Origin: Ustulina deusta
Lineage: Eukaryota; Ascomycota; Sordariomycetes; Xylariales; Xylariaceae
DNA length: 64,000 bases
Direction: 5' to 3'
Assembly: GCA_023159155.1 (NCBI GenBank)
Contig: JAJNNX010000032.1
Coordinates: 496,001-560,000, forward strand
Below the pieces are notes generated by a model, which was given only the letters and a program-made list of their open reading frames with translations, made no database searches and was not told where the DNA came from. How positions within the stretch are numbered: the first letter of the stretch is position 1; every line of letters begins with the position of its first letter. Positions 1 through 13,239 of the stretch are shown in pieces. Both the position numbers and the translations under genes were made by a program.

Positions 1-1784
1 AAGGGGGATGATAGGCTACGAGTGTGTGTTGGCACGAGAGGGTTGGTGAGCTATTAGTCGTGGTGTGAAGATGCAGGAAGATTTCCAGTCGGAGATTATG
101 TAAGTGGGGAATCCAGCAGGAAAGCTGGTGTAATTGAGACCCGAAGCGCGGGCGACAGACAACGCCAATGTGCAACAACGGGCAACAAAAGGGGACAGGA
201 GAGAGAAAAGAGAGAGGCCGAGTCAGGGCGAGAGGCTAAAATTATTGTTGTCAGTCGAGGGCCGAGGAGCGCGCGTGTCGAATCGGTGTAGCAGGGAGGC
301 GAGGAAAATTATGAGCACAGGCAGGCTAAGTAAGGCATTTGGGTAGCGTAGCCAGGCAAATAAAATAAGACTTACAGGTCGAAGCGGCCGATGGCTGTGA
401 GCGACTGGCGGCCACAACAAGAAATGCTGAAAAAGTATGCCTAGCAGACCAGGTCGAGGTCAGGCCTGAAAGTTAAATCAGGAGACGAGGAGATGTGGAT
501 TGTATTGTCGCTAGAGAATGGGCCAGCCGACTGGCGTGAATGTGTGAATAGACGGGTGAGAGTGAGAGTGAGCGAGACGTACACCGTAGCCAGGTACACT
601 AGGCCCGTGTGCTGCGGTGCTGTGTTGGGATGTACCGGAGGCAAGGTAGATAGTGTATGTAAGGTGTAACAGCCTCCCAGCCGATCAGATTTTGATATAC
701 TTACACGGCTGGTGCCGAAGCGCCTTTTCTTTCTCTGCGACAAGAACACGAGCAGACGAGGACAGGCAATTGCCCCTCCAATGGCCGGGTTGGTTCTGTC
801 GAGAAGCCTGGCGGCGAAAAGATAAATGGCGACGAACCGCGGTAGTCTTCTTGTTCCTTCGACACTACGGCACGTCTCATTCAGGGCCGCCTGTTTCTGC
901 GTTTTTGGAGGTCCAGCTGCACAAGCCACAGGAGAACCGGGCGGCCCAGCCACGGCCTACACCTTGCCAAGCTTGCCCATTTGGCAGAGGGACGGGCCAA
1001 TCAGACAGCGCAGCATGGCGTGTGTCTGCTCCGGAACGGGACTAGATAGGTACCTAGATGGCTACATAGTACTAAGACAGAGCAGGACGGGTACCTACCG
1101 ACCTGATCAAGTACCGGTGCACTGAACCACTACAGCGCACATTATAGGCGCCTCGTAGGCTCTCACAACACTCTTCAGCAACTCGTAACAGTGATCGCTG
1201 CCCACGGCCAATACACACCTGCTACCTGGCTTTGTATTACCAGCAATCATCACAATGACATTGAGCGCGGCATATCTCCTTGCATTCCCAAAATTATACG
1301 CCGCAGTTGGCTGCTGATTCCCATTGTATTCAGGCAAGTTATTTTCTATTTTAGTCACAAACAACCACCACCCCCCTCGATTTGTTTCGGTGGTTTTATA
1401 CGAACCCTGCAGAGCTCCATGTACTTACCCAATATCGAGATACCTGGACTACTACCTAGGTATTCAGTTACCGCTCAACCCAACTCGCTAGCTACCTTCA
1501 CTCCCAAGTATCCAGTGGTTATAGCTGCGTACCTGGTACGAAGAGTTGCCTATTACTGATACTCTGTGTATAGCGGAGCGCTGTAGTGGGAGCAGCCGTG
1601 CATTATTCTGTGGTGCCTTCTCGACACCAAGGCATCCAGTCTACCAACCAGAGCTACCTATACATAGGTAGTACCTGCGGTAGGTATTTACTTACCTTGG
1701 AACAGTTGACGTCCCCCAACTCCACTCTCGATATTGCTGCACCACTCCAACAAACTTGAGGACCAATACTCCATCCCCGCCACC
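1..1784. other. upstream intergenic region, no gene seen
   Basis: No open frame here has coding-like composition or family resemblance; the longest, on the minus strand at 441-953, reads as low-complexity upstream sequence. The last 150 bases, rich in TACCTA/TAGGTA words, lie directly before the Mtc1-like gene and probably hold its promoter and 5' UTR. The first kilobase is purine-rich on the plus strand and could be 5' flank of a gene outside the window. Confidence 0.5.
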
Positions 1785-3468
1785 ATGTCGTCGAAGCGGT
1801 CGAAAGCATCTACAGAGGAAGAGCTCGGTGAGCTCTTCGAGGGGTTTGGCAAAGATAGTGCAGTAAAGAAGTCCACCAAGGCCAAGAGCGCCGCCTCGAA
1901 ACCGCGAAGCGAGAAGAAGCCCCAGAAGGATATCCTCGCTGAGTTGGAGAGCGAGCTCGGTGGAGAGGAGCCGGCACGGCCACACACCCCTCGCATCAAA
2001 CGGACGAGCACAGCGACCCCGCCTCCCGCTGTTGCTGCTGCCGCCGCCGCCGGTAGACTCTCCGAAGACAAGTCTACAGCTGCCGCCCGGAAGTCTGCCG
2101 ATAGTACTCGTTCTTTCCACGCCAGCTTCACCCCGAGCGCAACCAGTTCCGATGTCCAGGATGCCGAGAAAAAGGGCCCAGTCGAACAGCCGGCTCCTGC
2201 TGTCGCAAGCGGAGGCGGCTGGTGGGGTGGTATCTTTGCTACGGCCACGGCCACGGCCAGCGCCGCTATGAAGCAAGCCGAAGCTGCCTACAAGGACATT
2301 CAGCAGAACGAGGACGCCAAGAAATGGGCCGAGCAAGTAAGAGGGAATGTGGGAGCTTTACGAGGCCTTGGTAAGTTCGCTCTACTTCCTTCATAAGTCA
2401 CTTCAGCTGTGCCCCGTCCCTCTTGGTTCGAAAGCCCGTGAAGCAATAGCAAGAAGATTTGCAATAGACTAACATGCCGTATCACCAGGCGACGATCTTC
2501 GCCATCGTGCTATGCCGACTTTCGCCAATATTTTACATACTCTTGCCCCCCCAATCTCGTCCCACGAACGTCTACTCATTCACATCACCCACGACATCGT
2601 TGGCTATCCGTCCCTTGACCCCCTCATATATGGCGTCTTTAGCCGCGTTATGTCACAAGTCGAGGGCGGCGATTTGCTCGTCATTCAACGCGGGCACGAG
2701 AACACAGCTCGCCGCTCCTCCGACGCCGCCCTCTTTGGCGGTTCCTCGAATTCGGCTGGCTGGCGTGATGGTCCCTGGTGGCGACAAGTCGACTCGCCCC
2801 GCGATCTCGGCGCCGTCAAGGGTCTCCTCGAGGGAACCAAGCTGTGTCGTGCTAACGCGGAGAGCTATTCGAACGACTACCTTGCCGCAAGTGGCGGCGT
2901 GACCGAGGCCCAACGGCGTGCGCTGGAACCCCTGAGCGAGGACAATCCCGTTCGGACTAGCGATATTTTCCTCGCCGTGCAAGCCATCATAGTCGAGGCG
3001 GATCCCGCGCTCTTCGCCGGCAGCACGGCTACCGAGGCAGAAAAGGAGGCGAGCGCCGTCGCAGATGATAGCACCGATACGCAGATCTGCTTTGCCGTCT
3101 ATGTTCTCGACCCTGTCCACGATATCGTGTACAATACCATCAGCCAGAGCATTCCCCTCGGATGGATCAGGTGGTTAGATGCGCCGACTCCGTTGACGCC
3201 GGAAAGTGAGAGCGAGCAATCCACCCCCGTCGACTTCAATGTCCCGGATGAGATCCGAGAGATCGTCGAGGGCGGTGGCGTAGACCCGCGCGAATGGGTC
3301 GCCGAGTGGGTCGAGGAGACCCTGAGCCTCTCCATCGGCGTCGTTGCCCAGAGATACGTCGCTCGACGAATGGGCGTCGGTGAGGGCGGTCTTGGCAAGG
3401 GCAAGCAGAAGATCGAGGCTCTCGTTCAAGAAGGCGGTGGCGAAGCCGCCCGTGCGGGTCTGATCTAG
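1785..3468 (+). CDS. mtc1: Mtc1-like protein (maintenance of telomere capping 1, DUF5427)
   Basis: Two exons, 1785-2370 and 2489-3468, encode 521 residues. The intron (2371-2488) has a GTAAGT donor, a CTAAC branch-like site and a CAG acceptor, and splicing joins GALRGLG to DDLRHRAMPTFANIL in frame. The N-terminal 140 residues are charged and low-complexity and begin MSSKRSKAS. A GWWGG motif lies near residue 143, followed by an Ala-rich helix. The second exon carries the conserved part, including ERLLIHITHDIVGYPSLD and GPWWRQVDSP. This is the architecture of fungal Mtc1, whose yeast member affects telomere capping genetically and is Golgi-associated; the biochemical role is not established. 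The start chosen is the ATG in GCCACCATG, a good Kozak-like context. It is convergent with the malic enzyme gene. Family assignment is from remembered conservation, so moderately firm. Confidence 0.82.
2371..2488 (+). other. intron of the Mtc1-like gene
   Basis: 118-nt GT-AG intron in phase 1 (single G left on exon 1). Removing it restores one continuous frame across the two open segments. Confidence 0.85.
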
Positions 3469-4137
3469 CTCGAGAACGGGACGGGGGGAAGAACCCACGG
3501 TAAGGACGGAGATACTGTTATCACTATGGGCCTGCTTTTGCTGTTTTACGGTGGTGTCAAAGGTGTTCTGTGAGCCGACTATTCCTCTTCTTCGGACTGG
3601 ATCGACTACCTATCTATCTATGTATGAAACTAATCCTGGAATACCAATATACTCAGTCGTATATCACTATGCGGGATGAAGGAGTTGGCGTTATTTATTA
3701 TTATACAACTCCCTTGATAGATTGATGAGTAAACAAGTGGAGTTTGTGAATTTCACCATTTCCCCGTGTAGGGGAGAGAAACATAATTCATAATCAGTGG
3801 TGAGGGATATGGTGGTGTAAACGGAAGAGAAGGGTGTATATATATATAGATGGAACGGTAATCATACTCGCGCTGTTTATTATACAGCGAGGTGGTTGGT
3901 TGTGTGTTTGGATCATTGAGCAAACAAATCTGCCATCAACATTGTGAGATGATAAGTCGATAACTAACTACCTACCTTCTTTAAGGAAATATGGATACCA
4001 GCCGAAAACTAAGCAATGATATAAGTATTGTCTGTCGCGCATTCTTAACATCTCTTTCACTCTCTAGTACCACCCAGTCTATGTATGTTAAACGAGCCAG
4101 ATAGACGAGCAACAAACTAACTAACTCACTCACTCAC
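3469..4137. other. convergent 3' intergenic region
   Basis: This 669-base spacer lies between the 3' ends of two convergent genes. It is AT-rich with short TA runs (for example near 3836-3850) and AATAAA-like words, consistent with 3' UTRs and polyadenylation. No coding signal is visible. Confidence 0.6.
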
Positions 4138-6464
4138 TCATTCCTGCACCCTCCGCTCTTTATCGCCGATATCCTCCAGACTCCCAACGACCTTCAGCTC
4201 AGCCTTCGCCAGTCGGCTCGCGCCCACCGCCTCGACGCGCTTGAGAGGGCGATAGACGGGTTCCCACATCTGCTCGCGGATCCATTCCTCGAGGTCCGTG
4301 TCGTTGTCGGGGATGTCCTTTTCCGCCGCCACGGCCTCTTCCACGGCAGTCTTGATGACCTCGCGGGCGACGCGCACCGAGACGTCGCGGACGGCCTCCA
4401 CGCCGGGGAGCAAGGGCGCCGTGTCGTCTTTCAGCGCCGGGCTGAGGCCCGCGACGCCGTGCACCGCGGCCACGAGCATCTTGTCCGTTATGAGCCGCGC
4501 GCGACTGAGGACCGCGCCGAGGCCGATACCCGGGAATACAACGCTGTTGTTGCATTCCGCGATCTCGATGCGCCTTTCTGCGCCATGAGGACCCCAGGGC
4601 CCCGTGACGGGGTCGAAGGGGCTGCCTGTCGCCACGAGGGCCTTGCCAGCTGTCCACGCGAGGATGTCCTCTGGCACGGCCTCGTGGAGTCTGGTGGGAT
4701 TCGACAGAGGGAGGATGACGGGTCGCGGGGTGTGCGCGGCCATCTCCTTGATGATCTCTTCTGTGAAGGCTCTGGGGACCGTCGAGGTTCCGATCAACAC
4801 GTTTGGATGCACCTGCTTAATGACGGATAGAAGGGAGAGGTCATTGCTAGGCCACTGCGAGGCGTCTTTCGCGAAGACCTTTTGGCCGTTGTCTAGCTCG
4901 GACTCGGTGGTGAGAAGACCGGGTCTGTCGATCAGCCTATCATTACGTTGTTAGTGAGAGGAAGAAGTCCGTAAGAGGGGCGGGAGGAGAATGAAGAAAA
5001 AACTCACCAGATCTGTTTCGCTGCCTCGTCTTTACTGATCCCTTTTTCGGCGGCGATCGCATCGCGCACTTGGTCCGCGATGCCGACTCCGGCCGTTCCA
5101 GCCCCGAAAATTACCAGTTTAACGTCTTGAAGCTTTTGTTGGCTGATATGGAGTCCGGCCATGATAGCTGCAAGTGTGACGCACCCGGTCCCTTGGACAT
5201 CGTCGTTGAAGCAAGGAATCTCGGGTCTATAGTGATCCAGAATCCGACGTGCTGGGGAAAAAAAAGTTAATTTCAACGAGTCTTAAACTGTACTATGGGC
5301 ATGACAAAGATATACCATTCGTTAATCCGAAATCCTCGAAGTGAATGTAGGCTTTGGGAAACAACTTCCGAGCGGATTGGACAAACTCTTCAACGAATTT
5401 ATCGTACTTCTCGCCGCGGACTCTGTTCTTGCGAAGCCCGAGATACAGCTCGTCGTTAAGTAGCTTTTCATTGTCCGTGCCACAGTCCAGAACTACGGGA
5501 AGGGTGCGATTGGGATGAACTACAACACTCAGTGTCAGTCAGTTATTGTTATTTCGAGTGTGATTTATGAGTATTCGGGAAGCAGGAAATATTCCGAGAC
5601 ATGCATCTACCCCGGAAAGGAACCTTTTTTAATCTTCAGGTAGTGAAAACGAGAGGGAAATGAACCCGGGAATGACTTACTACCGGCACAAAGCGTTGTC
5701 AGCACGAGTTTTGCTACCGAGATCAGGATACCGCCCACGCCCTGATCTCCTATGCCGAGGATCTCTTCGCCATCTAGGAACTATTAGCTACTCTGTTACA
5801 TTTTCGCCTCAGTTCGATGTCCTCATTAGCACTAGGTGGCCCCTGCTTGCGTACCTGAGACGACGATGTAGTCGATGTCGTCAGGCCTTCCCCACTGGGC
5901 CATGTCATACGAAACTCTGTCTATGTTGTCGATATTCAAGAAACACCCCTCCGGTCTTCGGAAGAGGCGAGAGAAGTTCTGAATAGCATCGCCTTCTGTT
6001 GGTGTGTAGACAACACTAAACATTTCTTTCAGGTGATCTTGCAACAGCTACCGATAATTAGTAACATGCACCATGTCGCTACCCATCCCTCGCCTTCACA
6101 GCAGCTGGTCATCAATGCTAAGATAGAGGGCGGGAATGGAGAGGTCACGATAGCAGAACTCGGCGATGCTCACCCTGAAATATAAGACGGCATTCTGCTC
6201 CTTCAGCGAGGTCAAAAATATATTCTTAGCGAGGTCATCCGGCTTCGTCAGGTATTGCTGGTAAGCCCGTTTGACCTGCTGGTCGAGGGTCTGGACACTC
6301 TGGGGTAACAGGCCGGTGAGGTTGAACTCTTCTCGCTCCTCGGCAGTGTGTGCAGAGCCACGATTGAAGTACGGCGTGTTCAACAGTACGGTTCCAGTCA
6401 CAGCGCATTCGATAGAACCACGGGTGCTCAGTGGTAGGTGAGAGAACTTGGGGTTAGACGACAT
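4138..6464 (-). CDS. malic enzyme (malate dehydrogenase, oxaloacetate-decarboxylating)
   Basis: Six exons on the minus strand (6464-6174, 6047-5855, 5773-5681, 5519-5316, 5251-5008, 4936-4138) give 607 residues, the usual length of eukaryotic malic enzymes. The enzyme oxidatively decarboxylates malate to pyruvate with NAD(P). Family landmarks are all present: [11 protein letters not shown] with the catalytic Tyr at residue 111, GIGDQG then SVAKL with the catalytic Lys at 183, HFEDFG with metal ligands Glu254/Asp255, FNDDVQGTG with Asp278, a Rossmann motif [11 protein letters not shown], and [10 protein letters not shown] and LPLSNPT in the C-terminal domain. The N terminus ([12 protein letters not shown]) does not look like a strong mitochondrial presequence, so cytosolic location is possible. 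NAD versus NADP preference cannot be read with confidence. All five introns are GT-AG and all phases agree. Confidence 0.95.
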
Positions 6465-7529
6465 CTTGGGCGAGAGACTCGAAAGCAGCGCAAGTGCTAC
6501 AAGGCTTGAACGTAAAGGCGGGCCAAATGGAACGGAATCTATGCATGGGGGGATATGATTGATTGCAGCTGAGATCGACGGTGCTTAAATGACCGTCTTG
6601 ATAATGTCGCGATATCTACTTACTTTCTATGCTGTTTCAGTTAGTTCTAAGTAGGTAGTTATTGTGGCAAGGAAGTTGTAAGTCCATATGGTGCCACACA
6701 TGAAGCGGATGTGACGTCGTTTAAGGTTACCCCCGCGACACGTTGAGGGACAAAGCGGGGCGACCAGGTGCCTCTGGGGTGCAACGCGAATGGCAGGTTA
6801 CAGGTTTCTCAGCTTACAGTGATGGATCGGTGAACACAACAACATACGACGTAGGACGGACAGGAGCAGGGGGGATGGTAAGCTTTATTATTATCGGGTG
6901 ACGTATGCAGGGCCTGAAACTGAAAATGCACAGCAGCAGGGACGGAGATGATAGGTCGGTGATATTGAGATGAGGAAAGGCATGTAGGAGCTCTGGGAGC
7001 CTCGCTCACGTGGAAGAAGGAAAAAGACGCCGAAAGCATCAGGTGAGCGTGGACTATGATGGTCCGTTGTGGTTGGTCTCGCAGCATTCGATCAACGGAC
7101 AGTACGAATAGCATCCGTTGCCTCGATATCACCAGGCCTTCTCGAGGCCCCAGCACAAGACGTGCCGAGGCAAAGAGACCATCAGAAAGAAGACTCGTAG
7201 GAGATTTGGAGTGGCTGGCTCGAGGATGCTGCGTGCGCTACGTGGTACAAGAATGAGAAAGTCGGGCAAGAGATAACAAACCTGTGTAATGGACCAATTG
7301 CCACGTTAGTCGTATGATAGACGTCCTGATGACCGTCCGTTGTCTGCATTTCATGTTCTGTTCTGATGGTTCTCGGAAATCTCGTGAAAGGGAAGAAGAG
7401 AATTCAAATGCAGAAAGCAGTAACCTTGGAATATATTTGCCCCACAAAAGTCGGTTCGGATGGCCTGTGCGTTTTGCCCACCACGTACTAGGTACTATAA
7501 CATACTTAGGGAAGGAGGTACATCTGTTA
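6465..7529. other. 5' flank of the malic enzyme gene up to the transposon
   Basis: No gene is supported. The first 200-300 bases upstream of 6464 should hold the malic enzyme promoter. Open frames at 6809-7535 look random. The Fot1-like element begins at 7530 at a TA dinucleotide. Confidence 0.5.
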
Positions 7530-7571
7530 AGCTAACACCCCCCCTTGCGAACCACCCCATCGCAACCCAGC
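7530..7571. repeat. left terminal inverted repeat
   Basis: These 42 bases match the reverse complement of 17026-17067 with one mismatch (GCAACCC here, GCGACCC at the other end). The repeat includes a run of seven C and the word TTGCGAACCACCCCATCGC. It is far more GC-rich than the interior. Confidence 0.93.
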
Positions 7572-8039
7572 TAAAAACGCACTACTGACCCCAACCACCT
7601 CAATTAAAATTTATTAAATAATACAACCGCGTTTAGTTCGTATATTTTTTTTTTACTTTTATTTTTTTTAGAATTAAATTTTTTTTATTGTAATATTTTT
7701 ATATAGCAATTAATAGCATGTAGTAGCTGTAGTTTATATTGCTTAATTTAGTACTTTGTAAAAATAAATAGCTATTTAATAAGGTATTAACCGGTTATAT
7801 ATATATTGCCGCTTTAATAACATTCCAACTAAAAAGCAGTTATATTAATACTTTTAGATCTTATTTATATATTTTAAAACTAAACTAGCTAATTAAGCTA
7901 TAAGTTAGGCTAAGCTAAGCTTTATATTTTTAATAATCAAATTTAAATATATAATTAAATATATATTATTAGTTTTTAGAGACCTTAGAATATTTAGAAA
8001 ATTATAGCATATATATATATTTTTTTTTGCAATCCTAAA

Positions 8040-8702
8040 CTAAAAACTGCTAGATTAACGTTTATTAATTATTTATATATTAATAAAACAACTATAGCTA
8101 ATATTAAGCTATTTTTCGAACGCTTTAAAACTTTTAAACTAGCAAATATATTTTTAGAACAATTTTTTAACACTAATAAAATAAGCATTAACTAAAGCAT
8201 AAAAAAAGATTATTAAGTTATTTATAAAGCTTTAATATATATAGCTTTAAAAAAAAACTTTAAAAAAAGCAAATAAATAATATTTTTTAAATATATTAGC
8301 AGTAAAAATATTGCTTTATTACTGCTACTTATTTTTAAAAGAATTAATATTTAAAATTAATAATTTTTAAACATAAATTATAGTTTATTTAAAAACTAGC
8401 AATTTAAAACTTTGCTTAATAAATAAACCTATAACTTTATTACTATTAATTAGCTTATTAATATTTTTATTTTATTTATTTAAAGCTATTTTAGCAATAT
8501 ATAAGTTATGCTAATATATAATAACTATAACTTATATGTAAATAATAACTTTTTATAACTCTATTTTTTAAATAAAATATAGCTTGTTTTTTATAAACTA
8601 TACTACAGCTATATTATATAAGTATTAAATATTAAAGTTTTTAATTTATTAAAAAAAAAAATTAAAAACAAAATTAAAAAAATACTTAAAAGCCGCTTTA
8701 AT
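8040..8702 (+). pseudogene. Fot1/pogo transposase, N-terminal and DDE part (RIP-degraded)
   Basis: This is the left arm of the broken transposase gene. Around 8110-8195 the frame reads FERFKTFKLANIFLEQFFNT, matching the pogo/Fot1 stretch before the first catalytic Asp, with an N in place of D as RIP would give. Near 8500-8690 come LIYNNYNLY (family LILDGHxSH) and LVFYKLYYSY (family LVFLPPHxSH). Several in-frame stops are present. The frame is cut at 8702 by the LTR retrotransposon. Confidence 0.7.
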
Positions 8703-8881
8703 TGTCATGCCTGGCATACTAGGACCGGTGCACACTCACTATATATACATACCATATCCACACCCACTTTAATAAAAAATTTTCCTCCTACAAGCTTTAA
8801 TCTTATAAGCCAACCTTACCAAATATACAACTTATCTCTCTATATATTGTACCTAACCTTGTAAACTTCCTATTTATAACA
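8703..8881 (+). repeat. left LTR of the Ty3/gypsy element
   Basis: 179 bp, beginning TGTCATGCC and ending in CA. It aligns without gaps to 16130-16308, and the differences seen are mostly transitions. It keeps more GC than the interior. Confidence 0.92.
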
Positions 8882-10417
8882 ATTCTAAAGTTTTTTTTTA
8901 AAGTTACCTATAATATATTTGTATAATAACCCCTAAAAAACCCGGACTATTAACTAGATTAATGCCCCCTAAAAAAAAACAAATTAGCTATAAATAACTA
9001 ATAAAGCTATACTAATTTTTTTCTAAATAAAAATTAAAAATTAAAACTTAATAATAGTTTAATACCTAGTTACTAAAATAATAATAGTACTTTATAACTT
9101 AAAAGTACTAACTAATTTTTATTATAACAAAATATTTAGTTTAAAGCAAAACTTAAAAAAATAAATAAATAGCTAAAAAAACAAAAATAACTTGTTTTTA
9201 AATTAAAAAAATCTTAACTTATAAGCATACATAAATTAATATTAAAATAAAAACCCAAAAAACATAAGTATTAAAAAAAAGCTAGAAATCTAAAAAACCT
9301 TAAATCTTTTAACTTTTTAGATTTTTTTTATACCTCTTACCTAGAACGTAAAAGTTAATACTAAAGATAATATAACTTTTCTGATTTTAGCTTATTATTT
9401 ACCCCTTTATTTTTTTCCTTATTATTTAATAAGTTAGATCTAACTAGTCCTAACTATTAATCACTTTATTATTATAAATATTACAATAATAATAAAAAAT
9501 CAAACGTTAACTTTAATTGTTTTTTAAAATTTAAATACTTTTTGTTTACTATATAGTTTATTTATAACTAATAAATTAAATAAATTAAAAAACTAAAATC
9601 TATATTTAAAAGTTTGCAAAAAAAGTTCTAATAAATCTAGACTTAAATTATTTATATAATTAGTAAAATAGACTAGGATTATAAAAACTAGTATTAAGTC
9701 TTTTTTAAAAAAAAAGCGTATTAAGATTACCTTTTTTATAAATCTAATTAAAAAACTTTTACTAACTAAACCAAGATTTTAATTTATTAATTAACTTTTT
9801 TTATTATAAATATTAGCTAATAGTTAAAAAAAGCTTAATAATAAACTAATTAAAACTTTAGAATATTTAATTAATATTTATTTTAAATCAAAATTTAAAA
9901 AAAATAATAAAATAATAATAAAAAAGCTATATTATACTACTAAAAACTAACCGATCTGCTCTAACAAAAAATTATAAATTTTAATAATCTGTTATTTTAA
10001 AAAAAATTAATAATAATAAATATAGATTAATATTATTAAAAACTAATAACTTTTGCTTTTAAAGCTATAAAGCTTTAATAAAAATTTTTATGTTTAAATA
10101 TTAACCGAACTAATATTAATAAACTTTAAAATTAGTAATAATACTAAAGCTTTCTTAAGCAAAAATATTTTAATAATAAAGATTATTTTTATTAAAGCTA
10201 AAAGTACTATAATATAATTTAGAGCTAAAATAATTATTAGTACTATAACTAGCTAAAATAACTTTATCTAAATTAGCAACCCTTTAATAATTATATACCT
10301 AAAAAATTATTACTTTTTAAATATTTTAGCTAATATACTTTTAATATACTTTAGAAATAGCTACAAAATAACCCTAATAACTGCCTAAAGCAAAATAATA
10401 ATACTTAGAACTTTTTC

Positions 10418-10459
10418 TGCTTTAATTGCAAAAAAACAAATTATATTAGTTATAACTAT
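10418..10459 (+). pseudogene. gag zinc knuckle remnant (CCHC with His and last Cys mutated)
   Basis: The frame reads CFNCKKTNYISYNY. The spacing is exactly C-X2-C-X4-H-X4-C, but the His and the last Cys are both Tyr. CAT-to-TAT and TGT-to-TAT are the changes RIP makes, so this is the nucleocapsid knuckle of gag. Confidence 0.8.
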
Positions 10460-11459
10460 AAAAAACCCAACTAGCAATACCTATTAAAAAATTAAAAACG
10501 TTAGATTTAGAAAACTTAGTTAAATTAAAAACAAAAAAACTTTAATATATCTTACTATTTATAAAAAAATAACTATTATTCGGACTAAAATTATTTATAT
10601 AATTTTTTAGTATATTCTAATAAATATTTAAATAATAATTAGAAAAACAAAAAATAGTTTTAATTTTAGCTATAAAGCTTAAGCTAAAACTATAGCTTTT
10701 TATACCTATTTTATATCGATTTTATATTTTATACAATATTTATTTTATTAGTTTAAAAATATTTTTATTAAAAATATTTATTAATTTAAATTTTTATGCT
10801 AAATATAATTATATTAATTATATTTTTGTTTTATATAACAAACTAGAAAAAGCTCTATTTTATATTTATATTTTATAATATGCTACTAAAAATAGATTTT
10901 CTAGTTATAGCACTTATTAGGTTATTTATAAACTTATTAATAATTATAGGATAACCTGAAAATTTTAATATACCTGCATTACTATTAACCGAAATAATTG
11001 GTTAAAAAGAAGTCTAGTGCTCTTTTCCTAAACTATACTAAAAAACTAAAAAATTATACTTAATTTAAGTTCGAATCGCTAATTTTATAGCTTAAAACCT
11101 AAATATTTTAAATTAGTTATAGCTTATTAATTTACTAGGGCTTATAAAAATAAAAAATATTATTAAACTATTATATATTTTTTTAAACTTTTTTAGTTAA
11201 AAGAATTAAAAACTAAAAAGAATTGCACTAGTTTTAAAGATGTTCCGCTAGAATTTTATAATTTAGCTGATTTTTTTAATACTAACAAAACTAGCATTTT
11301 TCTATACTTTAAACAAAAAAACTTAGCAATTAATCTATAAAATAATACTATAATATTTTATTATTTTATTTATTTATTAGCCTAGAACAAACTTAAAAAA
11401 CTTTAAAAATAGCTTATAAAAATAATAGCTAACAAAAAAATATAAAAATTTAAAAACTT

Positions 11460-11900
11460 AGCTAGGGCTTTTATTTTATTTATTCCTAAAAAAAATAAAA
11501 GTTTAAAACTATATATAGACTATAAAAAACTTAACTATATTATACAAAAAAATTACTATATTTTTATTTTTATTTTGGAATTAATAGATAGACTTGCATA
11601 TACTAAAATATTTATTAAAATCGATTTTAAAAACGCTTATTATTATATCTAAATTAAAAAAAAAAAAAAAAATAGCTTTTTATATATGTTATAACTATTA
11701 TAAATTTCTAGTTATACTTATAAGTTTATATAATACTTTTGCTACTTTTTAGAACTATATATATAAAATATTTAATAATATTTTAAATATATTTTATATT
11801 ATATATTTAAATAATATTTTTATATTTTTTATAAATAAAAAATCCTATATAAAATATATTTAAAAAATTATTAAAAGATTTTAGAATACTAAATTATATG
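11460..11900 (+). pseudogene. reverse transcriptase remnant of the gypsy element
   Basis: The translation contains FIPKKNKSLKLYIDYKKLN, the counterpart of the gypsy motif VPKKDGxLRxxVDYRxLN, then FIKIDFKNAYY (family FTKLDLRxAYH). Near 11800 comes IIYLNNIFIF (family VVYLDDILIF), in which both catalytic Asp codons have become Asn. In-frame stops occur between motifs. Confidence 0.85.
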
Positions 11901-12229
11901 TTAAGCTTTTAAAATATTAGTTTTATTAAAAAAAACTTGAATTTTTTAAATATATTATATTTAATTAAAGCATTAAAATAAACTCTAGTTATATTAATAT
12001 AATTAAATAATAATTATTTTTTAGTTTTTATTATAAGCTATAATAGTTTTTAGGGTTTTATAATTTTCATTAGCGTTTTATTGAAAAGTATTTTTAGATT
12101 ATTGCTTTTTTAACTTAATATTTAAAAAAAAGCGCAACTAGAACAAAAAAAAATTAAATCTTTTTAGACCGTTCTATAATAAAAACTTTTAAAAAGCTTT
12201 AAAACTTATTTAAAAAAACTATTTTTTTT

Positions 12230-12470
12230 ATATATTTTAACCCTAAAAAGCAAATATTAATAAAAACTAATTTTTTTAAAACAGCGCTAACAAAAAACTT
12301 TTTTTAAAAAAATAGTTAAAATAAATAGTATTTTATTATATTTTATTTTTATAAGTTTACTAATATAAAATCGAACTATAAAACCTTAAATTAAAAAATA
12401 TTTATAATTATAAAATATTTTAAGTATTAGCAATATTATTTTAAAAAAAAAAATTATTAATTAAAGTATT
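12230..12470 (+). pseudogene. RNase H remnant of the gypsy element
   Basis: Broken translation retains ILIKTNFFKTALT (family ILETDASDxALGAVLSQ), then FYFYKFTNIKSNYKT (family YxSRKLTPAExNYDI). It sits between reverse transcriptase and integrase as in other gypsy elements. Confidence 0.65.
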
Positions 12471-13239
12471 AACTAACTATAATAATTTTTAAATATTTAT
12501 AAAAACTTTAAAACTAAATAAAAAGTAAGCTTGTTAGTATATATATTTAGTTTTTTTTAATTTTATTATTAAATATAAGCAAAACAAACAAAACAGAGCT
12601 AATTTTTTATTGGGCCAACCTAATTATATAAGCAATTCGCCCCAAAATATTAATTTTTTTTTAATACTAAAAAGAAAAATTGTAGTAGTACAGACCAAAA
12701 TTTCTAATAAGTACCCAAGGGTACTAGTAAGCAAAGTATGTGCCGCCCAACCCCCCCAAAAAAGGACTATTCTTATATAGGTAGTTATACGTATATAAAT
12801 ACAAATAGCTATAAATAATAAGAACTTCTAAAATCTAAATATATTACAAAGCTTATAAAATATAATCTAAAATATTTAATAAAAAAACCCTAAATATAAA
12901 TTAATTAAAAAGTATATTAATACTAAAAAACTTACAAACTTTTAATAAATAATTAAAAAATCTTTTTTATACTATAAAAATAAAATTTATATTTTTTTTT
13001 AAAAAATTTATTTATTTCTAGCTTATTAAATTATATTATAATAACTTATTAATAAAGTACTTTAAACAAAAATATATATTTAAACTACTATAATATAAGT
13101 TTTTTTAGCTAAAAATAAAAATAAATATTAATAATTATATAAATAGTTATATAATATATTTTAAATTAAAAACAAAACACTACTAAAAATATAACAAACT
13201 TAATGTTTTACTTATATTTTTAGCTCTTATATAAGAACT

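Noticed and set aside
441..953. 170-codon minus-strand frame
   Set aside because: It lies in promoter-like sequence, overlaps open frames on the other strand, and has no motif or codon pattern of a fungal gene.
1734..1784. N-terminal extension of the Mtc1-like protein from a TTG codon
   Set aside because: Not an ATG. The in-frame ATG at 1785 has a good context and matches the expected start.
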